The position numbers were made by a program, and so were the translations under genes. The notes beneath the pieces are model-generated. The model was not told the origin of the DNA. It was given only the letters and a program-made list of their open reading frames with translations, and did no database searches. From a virus: 29,731 bases of DNA. The DNA is taken from the IMG/VR virus record IMGVR_UViG_3300002488_000005, positions 1 to 29,731 of that record; one strand, 5' to 3'. Shown here piece by piece: positions 7,141-15,381 of the stretch (positions are counted from its first letter, which is position 1; each line of letters starts with the position of its first letter).

Positions 7141-8466
7141 ATGGCTAAGAAAAATTACGTTATTGATACTTCAGTGTTTCTATCAGATGCTGATGCATTG
7201 TTTTCTTTTGGGAACAATGATGTGTTTATTCCCTTGAAAGTTCTTGAAGAGGTCGATAATCACAAAAAACGCCAAGATTCAGTTGGCTTTCACGCAAGAA
7301 AAATAATCAAACATCTTGACGGTCTTCGTGAGAAAGGCTCTCTGGTAAAGGGAATAAGACCAGAACAAGGCAAAGGAATTATTAAGGTCTGCGACCATAA
7401 CTTTGAAGGAATATCCAAGAACTCATTGGACTTGGCAGTGCCAGACCACATTATTTTGTCTGCGGCATTATGTGTTCAAGATAAGTGGCCTAAGCGAAAG
7501 ACCATTGTTGTTTCACGTGATATAAACATGCGTGTCATTGCAAACTCTTTGGGACTTGAATCTGAGGACTACGAAACACTACAGGCCGTTGAAGACGCAG
7601 ATAAATTGTACGATGGGTTCACAGAGATTCTAGTTGATGATCAGATTATTGATCACTTTTATGCTGGTGAAGAAATTATCTTAGACGAGGAGCAGGGAGT
7701 ACAACTCTATCCAAATCAGTTTCTTATGCTTCAATCGTCCGCTAACCCCAAAAAAACTGCACTTTGTCGTTTCAATGCATCTCACTTACCCCTAAAACCA
7801 ACCTTGCAAAAATGGCCTGAAATTAGCTGGGGAATCAAACCTCGCAATAAAGAGCAAGCCTTTGCATTTGACCTGCTTTTTGATGATAATATTCCTCTGG
7901 TGACTCTAATCGGTAAGGCCGGATCAGGAAAAACCCTAATGGCGATCGCTGCTGCAATGGAACAGTGTTTAGGAATGGGACAAAAGAAATATAAAAAGAT
8001 TATAATCTCCAGACCAGTACAGCCTCTCGGAAAGGACATTGGATTCCTTCCGGGCACAATGGAAGAAAAGATGTTGCCTTGGTTAAAGCCGATTCAAGAC
8101 AATCTACAAATGGTTGTTGGTCACGATAGAACTATGCTCCAAGGATTTATGGAGAAAGGTAAACTGGAAGTTGAGGCTCTGACATACATTCGTGGTCGCT
8201 CGATCTCCAACGCTTTTGTTATTATTGACGAAGCCCAGAATCTCACAGCGCACGAGGTCAAGACAATTATCACAAGGATTGGAGACAACACCAAGATTGT
8301 TTTGACTGGAGACGTTGAGCAGATTGATAATATTTACACAAACGAAACAAGCAACGGTTTGGCATTTGCTGTCGAAAAGTTCAAGACATATGACTTGTCT
8401 GGGCACATAACGTTTAAGCGAGGAGAAAGGAGCAAATTAGCAACTTTGGCCTCAAAGATACTATAG
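7141..8466 (+). CDS. phoH: PhoH-like ATPase with N-terminal PIN domain
   Basis: A 441-residue two-domain protein. Residues 1-150 form a PIN nuclease domain: VIDTSVFLSD with acidic D9, the VLEEVDNHK helix, and ISRDINMR-type VVSRDINMR. Residues about 235-441 form the PhoH P-loop ATPase with Walker A GKAGSGKT (258-265), Walker B FVIIDEAQ (D363, E364) and LTGDVEQID as sensor region. PIN-PhoH (PhoH2-type) proteins have been described as RNA helicase/RNases, and phoH genes are widespread in marine phages; the role in phage infection is unsettled. The start lies one base after the stop of the acidic protein gene, with GAGAGGA inside that gene as ribosome-binding site, so the two are probably co-translated. 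Confidence 0.95.
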   Translation: MAKKNYVIDTSVFLSDADALFSFGNNDVFIPLKVLEEVDNHKKRQDSVGFHARKIIKHLDGLREKGSLVKGIRPEQGKGIIKVCDHNFEGISKNSLDLAVPDHIILSAALCVQDKWPKRKTIVVSRDINMRVIANSLGLESEDYETLQAVEDADKLYDGFTEILVDDQIIDHFYAGEEIILDEEQGVQLYPNQFLMLQSSANPKKTALCRFNASHLPLKPTLQKWPEISWGIKPRNKEQAFAFDLLFDDNIPLVTLIGKAGSGKTLMAIAAAMEQCLGMGQKKYKKIIISRPVQPLGKDIGFLPGTMEEKMLPWLKPIQDNLQMVVGHDRTMLQGFMEKGKLEVEALTYIRGRSISNAFVIIDEAQNLTAHEVKTIITRIGDNTKIVLTGDVEQIDNIYTNETSNGLAFAVEKFKTYDLSGHITFKRGERSKLATLASKIL

Positions 8467-8476
8467 GGGGGGACCA

Positions 8477-9085
8477 ATGCTATTTATATTACTTTTTGCG
8501 CTATTTTCTGCGCTCTATGCACAAGAGCCTGACTATTCTATGGAAATTTCATCTCCACGTGGCATCGTTATTTATGTTGACAAAGAAAGAGATAATCCTG
8601 TTAGCCTGACTCATTTGATTTCTGCAAATGCAAGAACACACAGACACTCAATCAATGATTATTATGCGAGGTGGGAAGGCGTAAACTTCATAAAGAGAGA
8701 GATACAAATATACGATTATAAAAACATCAAATATTTTGATCCGAAATGCGATTACAACAAAGATGCTGTTGGCTGTTCTGTAGAAAATGGACACTGGTCC
8801 CTAACATCCCAAATTGTTCGGGAGGAGATGGAAGCATCGTTTATTCTAAACTTACATGACGAAAGAGGAATAATAATCGGCTCTGCTTCTGTACCGATAT
8901 ATGGAACAATTGAATTCCAGCCAAGATGGAAAAGAACGATTATTGTTGCGGACGGACTTATGGGCCAATCAAAGCAAGAAATATTCGAACAATGGCCCGA
9001 TAAAAAAATTAAGCATCCTCCATATGTTAGATCAAAGGATGTTTCTCAAGCACTGCTTATACTTTTTTCTTCGTTTGATAGATAA
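8477..9085 (+). CDS. Secreted protein with signal peptide, function unknown
   Basis: A 202-residue protein starting with a clear signal peptide: hydrophobic residues 2-14 ending in ALYA, with predicted cleavage before QEPDYS. There is no lipobox cysteine, so it is likely a soluble periplasmic protein rather than a lipoprotein. The mature part looks beta-rich (ISSPRGIVIYVD, SFILNLHDERGIIIGSASVPIYG) and has two cysteines about ten residues apart (KCDYNKDAVGC) that could form a disulfide. ATG 8477 follows a G-rich ribosome-binding site 11 nt after PhoH. I do not recognise the family. Envelope remodelling, inhibition or superinfection exclusion are possible roles. Confidence 0.75.
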   Translation: MLFILLFALFSALYAQEPDYSMEISSPRGIVIYVDKERDNPVSLTHLISANARTHRHSINDYYARWEGVNFIKREIQIYDYKNIKYFDPKCDYNKDAVGCSVENGHWSLTSQIVREEMEASFILNLHDERGIIIGSASVPIYGTIEFQPRWKRTIIVADGLMGQSKQEIFEQWPDKKIKHPPYVRSKDVSQALLILFSSFDR

Positions 9086-9091
9086 TTTTTC

Positions 9092-9120
9092 TTGACAACT
9101 GCATTGTGGTATGTTATATT
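9092..9120 (+). promoter_or_regulatory. Sigma70-type promoter with extended -10
   Basis: TTGACA (9092-9097), a 17-nt spacer and TATATT (9115-9120) with TG at 9112-9113. It lies in the short gap after the secreted-protein gene and 21 nt upstream of the metallopeptidase ATG at 9142. It shares the ATGTTAT core with the promoters at 16 and 12081. Confidence 0.85.
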
Positions 9121-9141
9121 ATATTATAATTGGAGATCAAT

Positions 9142-9813
9142 ATGCAATGGATTCACGAATCAGCCAAAAGATCAAACAGACTGAAGGATCACTATAAAAT
9201 GCACGAGGTAGATATTTTCATTAAAGACCCTCTTCCTGAGAATTATAATCTAGATTTAGTCTTTAAAACATTCAAAAGACTTGTCCCTTCACATTTGATG
9301 TCTGGTATAGACATTATTTATATTGGACAATTTGATGTTTTCAAAAACAAAGAGGTCAATGCGGTGTTTCAAGATGGCGCAATTTATGTTACTAATGAAC
9401 AATCCTCCGAAAAAGACATGATTGATGACATTATTCACGAATTAGCTCACTCTGTTGAAGAAAGGCACACAGAGTTTATTTATGCTGATAGTGAGCTAAA
9501 AAACGAATTCCTTAAGAAAAGAAGAGTGTTACACACTGTGCTGGATGCGTACAATTATAATCCACCCAGTTCTTTGATTAATACTTTTCATTATGAAGAA
9601 GAGATTGATCTTTATTTATATAAAGAGGTGGGCTATGACTCTCTTTGGCAACTGATTGCTAATACGTTTCCAAGTCCATATTCAACCACATCTCTTAGGG
9701 AATATTTTGCGATTGGTTTTGAACATTATTTCATGAAAGATAAGACAAAAATTAAAAAACACTGTCCTGTATTATTTTCAAAACTTGAGGCTTTAGAATT
9801 TATGGAGGACTAA
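9142..9813 (+). CDS. Putative zinc metallopeptidase (HExxH)
   Basis: A 223-residue protein with the zincin motif HELAH (H99, E100, H103) in the context DDIIHELAHSVEE. A downstream REYFAIGFEHYF segment (E187 onward) is well placed to supply a third, glutamate, zinc ligand, as in gluzincins of the anthrax lethal factor-like group, where an EYFAE-type motif follows. No signal peptide is seen, so a cytoplasmic substrate is likely. ATG 9142 is chosen over an upstream in-frame TTG at 9130 because GGAG at 9132-9135 is correctly spaced. It is the first gene after a strong promoter and overlaps the nuclease gene by one base, suggesting an early function aimed at a host protein; that is inference. Confidence 0.72.
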   Translation: MQWIHESAKRSNRLKDHYKMHEVDIFIKDPLPENYNLDLVFKTFKRLVPSHLMSGIDIIYIGQFDVFKNKEVNAVFQDGAIYVTNEQSSEKDMIDDIIHELAHSVEERHTEFIYADSELKNEFLKKRRVLHTVLDAYNYNPPSSLINTFHYEEEIDLYLYKEVGYDSLWQLIANTFPSPYSTTSLREYFAIGFEHYFMKDKTKIKKHCPVLFSKLEALEFMED

Positions 9814-10580
9814 TGAAGCACATATCTTATTCGGAATTAAAAATTTGGACTGAGTGTCCAAGAAAACACAAATTATTATATATTGATAAACTTAAAGGAT
9901 TTACAGGAAATGAATATACTGCTTTTGGTCGCTCTTTACATGCTCTATGCGAAAACGCTGTACAGGAGCTACTCGAAGAATCAGACTATGATGAGTTCTT
10001 TGATCTCCATTTTGAGAGAGAGTTGGCAGAATTGTCCGAAACAAGAGAAGAACTTGTTGAACAAATGCGAGGACAAGCAAAAATAATTAGTCCTCAAATA
10101 ATTCCTGCATTGAAAGAAACCTTCGGTGACTTCGAGGTTGTATCAGTTGAAGAGAAATTATATGAAAAAATATTGAACTTTTCCCTTGACAATCTTGTCT
10201 TTAAAGGTTATATTGACTTAGTAGTCAAAACTGATGATGGAAAATATCATATTATTGATTGGAAAACATGTTCATGGGGCTGGGATAGGGAAAAACGGTC
10301 TAGCAAAATGATCACATACCAGTTAACCTTGTATAAAAAATTCTTTTGCCAAAAGCACGATATTGATCCAAAAATGGTTGAAACACATTTTGCGCTATTG
10401 AAGCGAACAGCAAAAAAAGATAATGTCGAAATTTTTAGAGTTACATCAGGTCCTAAAAAGACTAGCAACGCAACAGATTTGCTACATAAGTCTCTTATCA
10501 ATATTGATAGAAAATTATATATCAAAAATCGTCTGTCCTGCAAGGGATGCGAATTTTACAAAACAGAACATTGTCCATAA
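9813..10580 (+). CDS. PD-(D/E)XK nuclease, Cas4/RecB-like with probable Fe-S cluster
   Basis: A 255-residue nuclease of the RecB/AddB/Cas4 superfamily. Visible motifs are FGRSLHALCE (motif-I-like helix with His), KGYIDLVV with D135, IIDWKT with D149 and K151, and the YQLTLY motif (QxxxY). Cysteine 15 in TECPRK together with C243, C246 and C254 near the C-terminus gives the four-cysteine arrangement that binds a [4Fe-4S] cluster in Cas4 and AddB. It is probably a 5'-3' or end-processing DNA exonuclease acting in phage recombination or host DNA breakdown. There is no CRISPR array nearby, so a CRISPR role is not supported. It overlaps the metallopeptidase stop by one base (TAATG). Confidence 0.88.
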   Translation: MKHISYSELKIWTECPRKHKLLYIDKLKGFTGNEYTAFGRSLHALCENAVQELLEESDYDEFFDLHFERELAELSETREELVEQMRGQAKIISPQIIPALKETFGDFEVVSVEEKLYEKILNFSLDNLVFKGYIDLVVKTDDGKYHIIDWKTCSWGWDREKRSSKMITYQLTLYKKFFCQKHDIDPKMVETHFALLKRTAKKDNVEIFRVTSGPKKTSNATDLLHKSLINIDRKLYIKNRLSCKGCEFYKTEHCP

Positions 10581-10590
10581 CGGAGTATAA

Positions 10591-11856
10591 ATGACAAAAA
10601 AAATAAAAGTATTAACATTAGGCGACCATCCACTGTCGCCTTCTGGCGTTGGTTCGCAAACGAAATACATTTGCGAAGCACTGCTAAAATCAGGTAAATT
10701 TGAAATTATTTCACTTGGGGGAGCAATCAAGCATTCTAGCTACGAACCGGTTAAAATTGAGCCATATGGCGATGATTGGAGAGTAATACCGATTGACGGA
10801 TATGGAACACCAGAAATGATTAGGTCCGCACTCAGAACAGAAAAACCAGATATTTTGTGGTTCATGACTGACCCTAGATTTTATGAGTGGTTGTGGGTAA
10901 TGGAAAATGAAATCCGTCCATTGGTCCCCATGGTGTATTATCACGTTTGGGATAACTATCCATATCCATATTTCAATAAGAAGTATTATGATTCAAATGA
11001 TGCAATTTTTACTATTTCAAAAGTAACAGATGACATTGTGAAAACAGTATCTCCTACTGTGAGATCTAAATATATTCCACACGCAGTTGATTCAGACATT
11101 TTTAAAACCCTTACTGCTACCGAGAAACAGCAGGTAAGAGAACAACTATTACCAAAAGAAGATTGGGACAAAACAATATTTTTCTGGAATAATAGAAATG
11201 CTCGTCGAAAACAATCTGGTACACTTATTCATTGGTTTGCGGAATGGATTCAAAGCACCAACAACCAAAGTAATGCACAATTGATAATGCACACAGATCC
11301 AGCAGATCCTCATGGTCAAGACCTTAGTCATATTATTGAACATTTGGGTCTTGAAAACAGAGAAGTTCTAATCTCCAAAGACAAAGTAGCACCAGAACAA
11401 TTAGCTACAATGTATGGCATGTCTGACTGTACTATCAATATTTCCGACGCAGAAGGGTTTGGGCTGGCAACACTAGAATCACTATCGTGCGGGGTTCCAA
11501 TTATTGTGAATATGACTGGTGGCCTACAAGAACAGGTCACAGATGGCATTGAATGGTTTGGAATCGGACTCGTACCCACATCAAAGTGTATAATTGGTTC
11601 GCAACAAGTTCCATACATTTACGAAGACAGAACAAGTAAAAAACAGTTCTTCAATGCGCTGAACAAGATAATGGCACTTGGCAATGAAGGTCGCCGTGAA
11701 ATGGGCTTAAAGGGCCGTGAGCATGTTCTCAAGAATTATAACTTTACTGACTTCAATAATTCGTGGGTTGATGCAATGCAAAAGATTTATATCGAAGAAG
11801 GTTCTTGGGAAAATAGAGCCAACTATAGCAAAATTAGATTCAAAGAAGTGGCATGA
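10591..11856 (+). CDS. GT4-type glycosyltransferase
   Basis: A 421-residue GT-B glycosyltransferase of the group 1 (GT4) type. The N-terminal half begins with the acceptor-domain pattern LTLGDHPLSPSGVGSQTKYI. The C-terminal donor domain has NISDAEGFGLATLESLSCGVPII, containing the conserved E-x7-E motif, and GREHVLKNYNF near the end. The sugar donor cannot be read from the sequence. ATG 10591 has GGAG at 10582-10585. It belongs to the transcription unit starting at 9092, and lies upstream of the main sugar cluster with only one small gene and a promoter between. No signal peptide or membrane segment is seen. Confidence 0.88.
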   Translation: MTKKIKVLTLGDHPLSPSGVGSQTKYICEALLKSGKFEIISLGGAIKHSSYEPVKIEPYGDDWRVIPIDGYGTPEMIRSALRTEKPDILWFMTDPRFYEWLWVMENEIRPLVPMVYYHVWDNYPYPYFNKKYYDSNDAIFTISKVTDDIVKTVSPTVRSKYIPHAVDSDIFKTLTATEKQQVREQLLPKEDWDKTIFFWNNRNARRKQSGTLIHWFAEWIQSTNNQSNAQLIMHTDPADPHGQDLSHIIEHLGLENREVLISKDKVAPEQLATMYGMSDCTINISDAEGFGLATLESLSCGVPIIVNMTGGLQEQVTDGIEWFGIGLVPTSKCIIGSQQVPYIYEDRTSKKQFFNALNKIMALGNEGRREMGLKGREHVLKNYNFTDFNNSWVDAMQKIYIEEGSWENRANYSKIRFKEVA

Positions 11857-12071
11857 TTGACTATAATGGCAATTTGTGCCATTATCATTTTGTTAACACC
11901 AAGTTTAAAATTGGTGATTTGGTATCCACTGTTTTAGGCGAATATGGAATAATTGTTGATATTGGTGAACACATCAGATATAAATCTGATAACACAGAGT
12001 ACTACCATGTTCTGATTGGGCAACATGTCTATTGTTATTTGTCCTTCGCACTAATAAAAATAAAAAAATAA
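11853..12071 (+). CDS. Small hypothetical protein
   Basis: A 72-residue protein overlapping the glycosyltransferase stop (ATGA). FKIGDLVSTVLGEYGIIVDIG followed by YYHVLI looks like a small SH3/KOW-like beta barrel, a fold common in little phage proteins, but this is only a pattern impression. It ends just before the promoter at 12081, so it is the last gene of its unit. No terminator hairpin is evident after it, only an A-rich stretch. Confidence 0.62.
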   Translation: MIDYNGNLCHYHFVNTKFKIGDLVSTVLGEYGIIVDIGEHIRYKSDNTEYYHVLIGQHVYCYLSFALIKIKK

Positions 12072-12080
12072 AAATAATAC

Positions 12081-12109
12081 TTGACAACATCATAAAAACA
12101 TGTTAGAAT
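12081..12109 (+). promoter_or_regulatory. Sigma70-type promoter with extended -10
   Basis: TTGACA (12081-12086), a 17-nt spacer and TAGAAT (12104-12109) with TG at 12101-12102. It stands in the 61-nt gap before the sugar cluster and should drive the genes from 12133 onward. The ATGTTA core is shared with the promoters at 16 and 9092. Confidence 0.85.
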
Positions 12110-12132
12110 AATAATAGGAGCTAATAATAGCA

Positions 12133-13344
12133 ATGAAAAAGAAAATTTTTGTAAGGGGGCCGGTTCTGTCCCAAAGCGGTTATGGTGAACAATCCCGTTT
12201 TGCACTAAGAGCACTAAGATCAAGAGAAGACTTATTTGATATTTATATCCAACCGATCAATTGGGGTCAAACTGGGTGGGTTTGGGAGAATGACGAATTC
12301 AGAAATTGGATGGATTCTAAAATCACATTGACGCAAATCCTAATTCAAAAGAAGGAGCTACAACCAGACATTAGTCTACAGGTTACAATTCCAAATGAAT
12401 TCCAGAAAATATGCCCAATTAATATCGGTTACACTGCTGGAATTGAGTCGGACAGGGTTGCACCTGTTTGGCTACAGAAAGGCAATGAAGAGGTTGATAA
12501 AATCTTAGTTGTATCGAACCATGCAAAAACGACATATGAAAGTACGAAAGTGCAAGCTAAAAATAGTCGCACTGGGGAGACTATTCCATATTCACTAAAT
12601 AGGCAAGTTGATGTTGTCTGGGAGACAACACCGACATCTGAACCAGAACCAATTCACGAAATGAAATTGGATTATGATAATAACTTCCTTATTGTTTCGC
12701 AAATGGGTCCAAGGAAAAATTTTGAAAACTCAATAAGGTGGTTCGTCGAAGAGTTTATTGACCAAGAAGTTGGCTTGGTTATCAAGACCAACATCAAAGC
12801 TAATTCCATCACCGACTGGGACCATCTTCAAAAGAGAATGAAGAATATTCTTGCCCCCTATAGTGAGCGTAAATGTAAAGTTTACGTTCTTCATGGTGAT
12901 TTAACTTCCGGTCAAATGACTTGGTTGTATAATCATAACAAGATCAAGGCTCTTGTCAACATCTCACATGGCGAGGGCTTTGGTCTTCCTTTATTTGAAG
13001 CAGCCAGAGAGGGACTACCAGTTGTAACTGTTGGGTGGTCTGGGCAGCTAGATTTTTTACATCATGATGGCAAAGACTACTTCCAGTCTGTTGAGTACAC
13101 AATGCAGCCTATTCAACAACAAGCGGTCTGGGACGGGGTTCTTGATAGAGAGTCAATGTGGGCATATGCCAATCAAGGCAGTTATAAAATGACCCTTCGT
13201 AAAACGCTCAAAAACTGGTCAAAATGCAAAGAAACGGCAGTTGAGCTATCATCTATCATAAAAGACAAATTCAACGAAGAAAAGCTATTTGCGGGCTTCT
13301 GTGAAGCAATCTACAACCCAGATTCGGATATAGTTATTTTATAG
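12133..13344 (+). CDS. GT4-type glycosyltransferase
   Basis: A 403-residue GT-B glycosyltransferase and first gene of the sugar cluster. The N-terminus FVRGPVLSQSGYGEQSRFAL is a typical acceptor-domain start. The donor domain has NISHGEGFGLPLFEAAREGLPVV with the E-x7-E pattern, preceded by FLIVSQMGPRKNFENSI, the usual linker into the second Rossmann domain. The length fits GT4. ATG 12133 follows AGGAG (12116-12120) at a rather long spacing of 12 nt. The donor and acceptor are unknown. It is related in pattern to the gene at 10591, and the two may be ancient paralogues. Confidence 0.9.
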   Translation: MKKKIFVRGPVLSQSGYGEQSRFALRALRSREDLFDIYIQPINWGQTGWVWENDEFRNWMDSKITLTQILIQKKELQPDISLQVTIPNEFQKICPINIGYTAGIESDRVAPVWLQKGNEEVDKILVVSNHAKTTYESTKVQAKNSRTGETIPYSLNRQVDVVWETTPTSEPEPIHEMKLDYDNNFLIVSQMGPRKNFENSIRWFVEEFIDQEVGLVIKTNIKANSITDWDHLQKRMKNILAPYSERKCKVYVLHGDLTSGQMTWLYNHNKIKALVNISHGEGFGLPLFEAAREGLPVVTVGWSGQLDFLHHDGKDYFQSVEYTMQPIQQQAVWDGVLDRESMWAYANQGSYKMTLRKTLKNWSKCKETAVELSSIIKDKFNEEKLFAGFCEAIYNPDSDIVIL

Positions 13345-13355
13345 GAAGCCAATAA

Positions 13356-14399
13356 ATGAATGAGTTCATAAGATGCAATCTCTTTAGCGATAAAGCATTC
13401 AAAGTGCAAGATAGATTTGTTGTCAAACAAAAAGAACTAGTTCTCGACAGAGAGTTGACAAATGGTAAGTCAAGTTTTAATAAGGCAATAATTGATTATA
13501 AGTGTCAATGGCTAAGGCAAAACGATTGGCAGACAAGGCCAACTTTCATAATACCAATCAGAGATAGTTCTGAATTATTGCAGATAACAATAAAGAATTT
13601 TCAAGAGCACGGCATTGATAAATTATTCAATATAATTGTTGTTGACGATCGTTCAATTGAGGACATCAAGAAAATTACAATCATGAACAATTTATCTTAC
13701 CTGAGAATTGATAATGACAAAGGTTTCAATTTTTCAATGCTAAACAATATACCATGCAAAATTTGCTTTGAATTGGGAGTTGAAACGGTTATTTTCTGGA
13801 ATGCTGATTTGTGGCATGCTAAGAAAGCGTGGTTTTTAGAGTTGCTTGAAAGGCACTACCGGGACAAGTCAGTAGTTTCAGGTAGCAAGTTACTATACCC
13901 ACCAGCATCGATGTCGCTTTGTGGTGAAGACGACACAGCGAATATAAAAGAAAACTTTAAAACAAAATTAGGCGACTGGAGAGAGACAGTTCAATTTGGA
14001 GGAGACGGCTGGATTGCTATTGCCGAAAGAGACAGTATGCTCATTTATACGCCGTGCCACTCGTTACGATTTCAAAAGGCAGATAATCCAAGAGTGAATT
14101 GCGATAGAGGGAGTTTATTTGTAACTGGTGCGCTTCATGTTTGGAATTTAGAGGCTTTTATACAATTGGGAGGCTTTAACCCAACATTGTCTAAAAATTT
14201 TCAAGATAGTGACATTTGTTTGCGCCTATATAAGGGCGGAATCTGTCCCATGTATTATGGTAAAGATATTTTCTTTTATCATGATGAGTCTGCTGTTTTG
14301 AGTAAATATAACAAAAAAGATAAACAATTTCGAAGTGACGAAATCATCTTTTATAAACTATGGGATAAAAAACTACAGGAAATGATTTATGGATTATAG
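13356..14399 (+). CDS. GT2-like glycosyltransferase
   Basis: A 347-residue protein whose glycosyltransferase domain (GT-A fold, family 2-like) starts at about residue 65. Motifs are TFIIPIRDSSELL, IIVVDDRSIED for nucleotide binding, FWNADLW in the DxD position, a GGFN loop and FQDSDICLRLYKGG, the acceptor-side motif of rhamnosyltransferase-like GT2 enzymes. The first 65 residues form a charged extension that I do not recognise. The metal-binding motif is the variant N-A-D rather than D-x-D. It overlaps the RmlB-like dehydratase gene by 11 nt, consistent with coupled translation and a shared sugar pathway. Confidence 0.82.
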   Translation: MNEFIRCNLFSDKAFKVQDRFVVKQKELVLDRELTNGKSSFNKAIIDYKCQWLRQNDWQTRPTFIIPIRDSSELLQITIKNFQEHGIDKLFNIIVVDDRSIEDIKKITIMNNLSYLRIDNDKGFNFSMLNNIPCKICFELGVETVIFWNADLWHAKKAWFLELLERHYRDKSVVSGSKLLYPPASMSLCGEDDTANIKENFKTKLGDWRETVQFGGDGWIAIAERDSMLIYTPCHSLRFQKADNPRVNCDRGSLFVTGALHVWNLEAFIQLGGFNPTLSKNFQDSDICLRLYKGGICPMYYGKDIFFYHDESAVLSKYNKKDKQFRSDEIIFYKLWDKKLQEMIYGL

Positions 14400-15381
14400 A
14401 ATATTAGTAACAGGCGGCGCCGGTTTTATAGGACATCAAGTAATTTACAGATTGTTGAAAGATACAGATTATGATGTGGTCACAATTGACCGCTTAGATA
14501 CCTCTGGAAACCTAAACAGGATTCAGGAAGTCTTAGATGTAAACCCGGAATGGAAAAAAAGGTTTAGCTTTCATTGGCATGACTTAAAAGCCCCTATAAA
14601 CGAAACACTTAGAAAACAAATCGGAAAAATAACTCACGTTATACATTTAGCTGCCGGTTCTCACGTTGATCGCTCTATTGAAGATCCAATGTCTTTTGTT
14701 ATGGATAATGTTGTTGGTACGACAAATGCCCTTCTTTATGCAAAAGAGCTAGATGATCTTAAGATGTTTATTAACTTCTCCACCGACGAAGTATTTGGTC
14801 CCGCTCCAGAGGGTGTGGCCTATAAGGAATGGGACAGATATAACAGTGGTAACCCATATTCCGCTTCCAAGGCAGGCGCAGAAGAAATGTGTTTGGCATT
14901 CTGTAACACTTATAAAATGCCCATTGTTACAACGCACACAATGAACGTTTTTGGAATCAGACAACATCCAGAAAAATACATTCCCCTTTTGATACAAAAG
15001 ATTCGTGACGGAGAAACAGTAACAGTTCACTCGAACAAAGAAAAGACAAAAGCCGGATCCAGATTTTACATCAACACAGATGATGTTGCTGACGCTATTT
15101 TGTTTTTACTTGAGAACGCTGTAGTTGGCGACAAATACAACATTGTGGGTGAACAAGAGGTTGATAATTTAGAATTAGCAAACATGGTCTCAAAAATCAT
15201 GAATAAGCCATTGAAATACAAAATGGTTGATTTTCATTCATCAAGGCCGGGACATGACTTGCGCTATGCTCTGTGTGGTGAAAAAATGAAAAGTCTTGGC
15301 TGGACTCCAAAAGTGCCTGTACAAAAAAGGCTAAAGGAGGTTGTTTGTTGGACTCTTGATAATCAAAGGTGGCTAAAGTGA
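14389..15381 (+). CDS. RmlB-like NAD-dependent sugar nucleotide 4,6-dehydratase
   Basis: A 330-residue extended SDR, most like dTDP-glucose 4,6-dehydratase. It has NAD-binding GGAGFIG (9-15), the RmlB-type AAGSHVDRSI stretch, STDEVFG with the dehydratase-specific D133-E134 pair, and the catalytic Y157-SAS-K161. It would form a 4-keto-6-deoxy sugar nucleotide, the first committed step toward deoxy sugars. The usual partners RmlA, RmlC and RmlD are absent from the window, so the substrate and downstream steps must come from the host or from elsewhere in the phage. ATG 14389 lies within the end of the preceding gene. A relative acting on another nucleotide sugar (UDP or GDP) cannot be excluded. 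Confidence 0.85.
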   Translation: MDYRILVTGGAGFIGHQVIYRLLKDTDYDVVTIDRLDTSGNLNRIQEVLDVNPEWKKRFSFHWHDLKAPINETLRKQIGKITHVIHLAAGSHVDRSIEDPMSFVMDNVVGTTNALLYAKELDDLKMFINFSTDEVFGPAPEGVAYKEWDRYNSGNPYSASKAGAEEMCLAFCNTYKMPIVTTHTMNVFGIRQHPEKYIPLLIQKIRDGETVTVHSNKEKTKAGSRFYINTDDVADAILFLLENAVVGDKYNIVGEQEVDNLELANMVSKIMNKPLKYKMVDFHSSRPGHDLRYALCGEKMKSLGWTPKVPVQKRLKEVVCWTLDNQRWLK

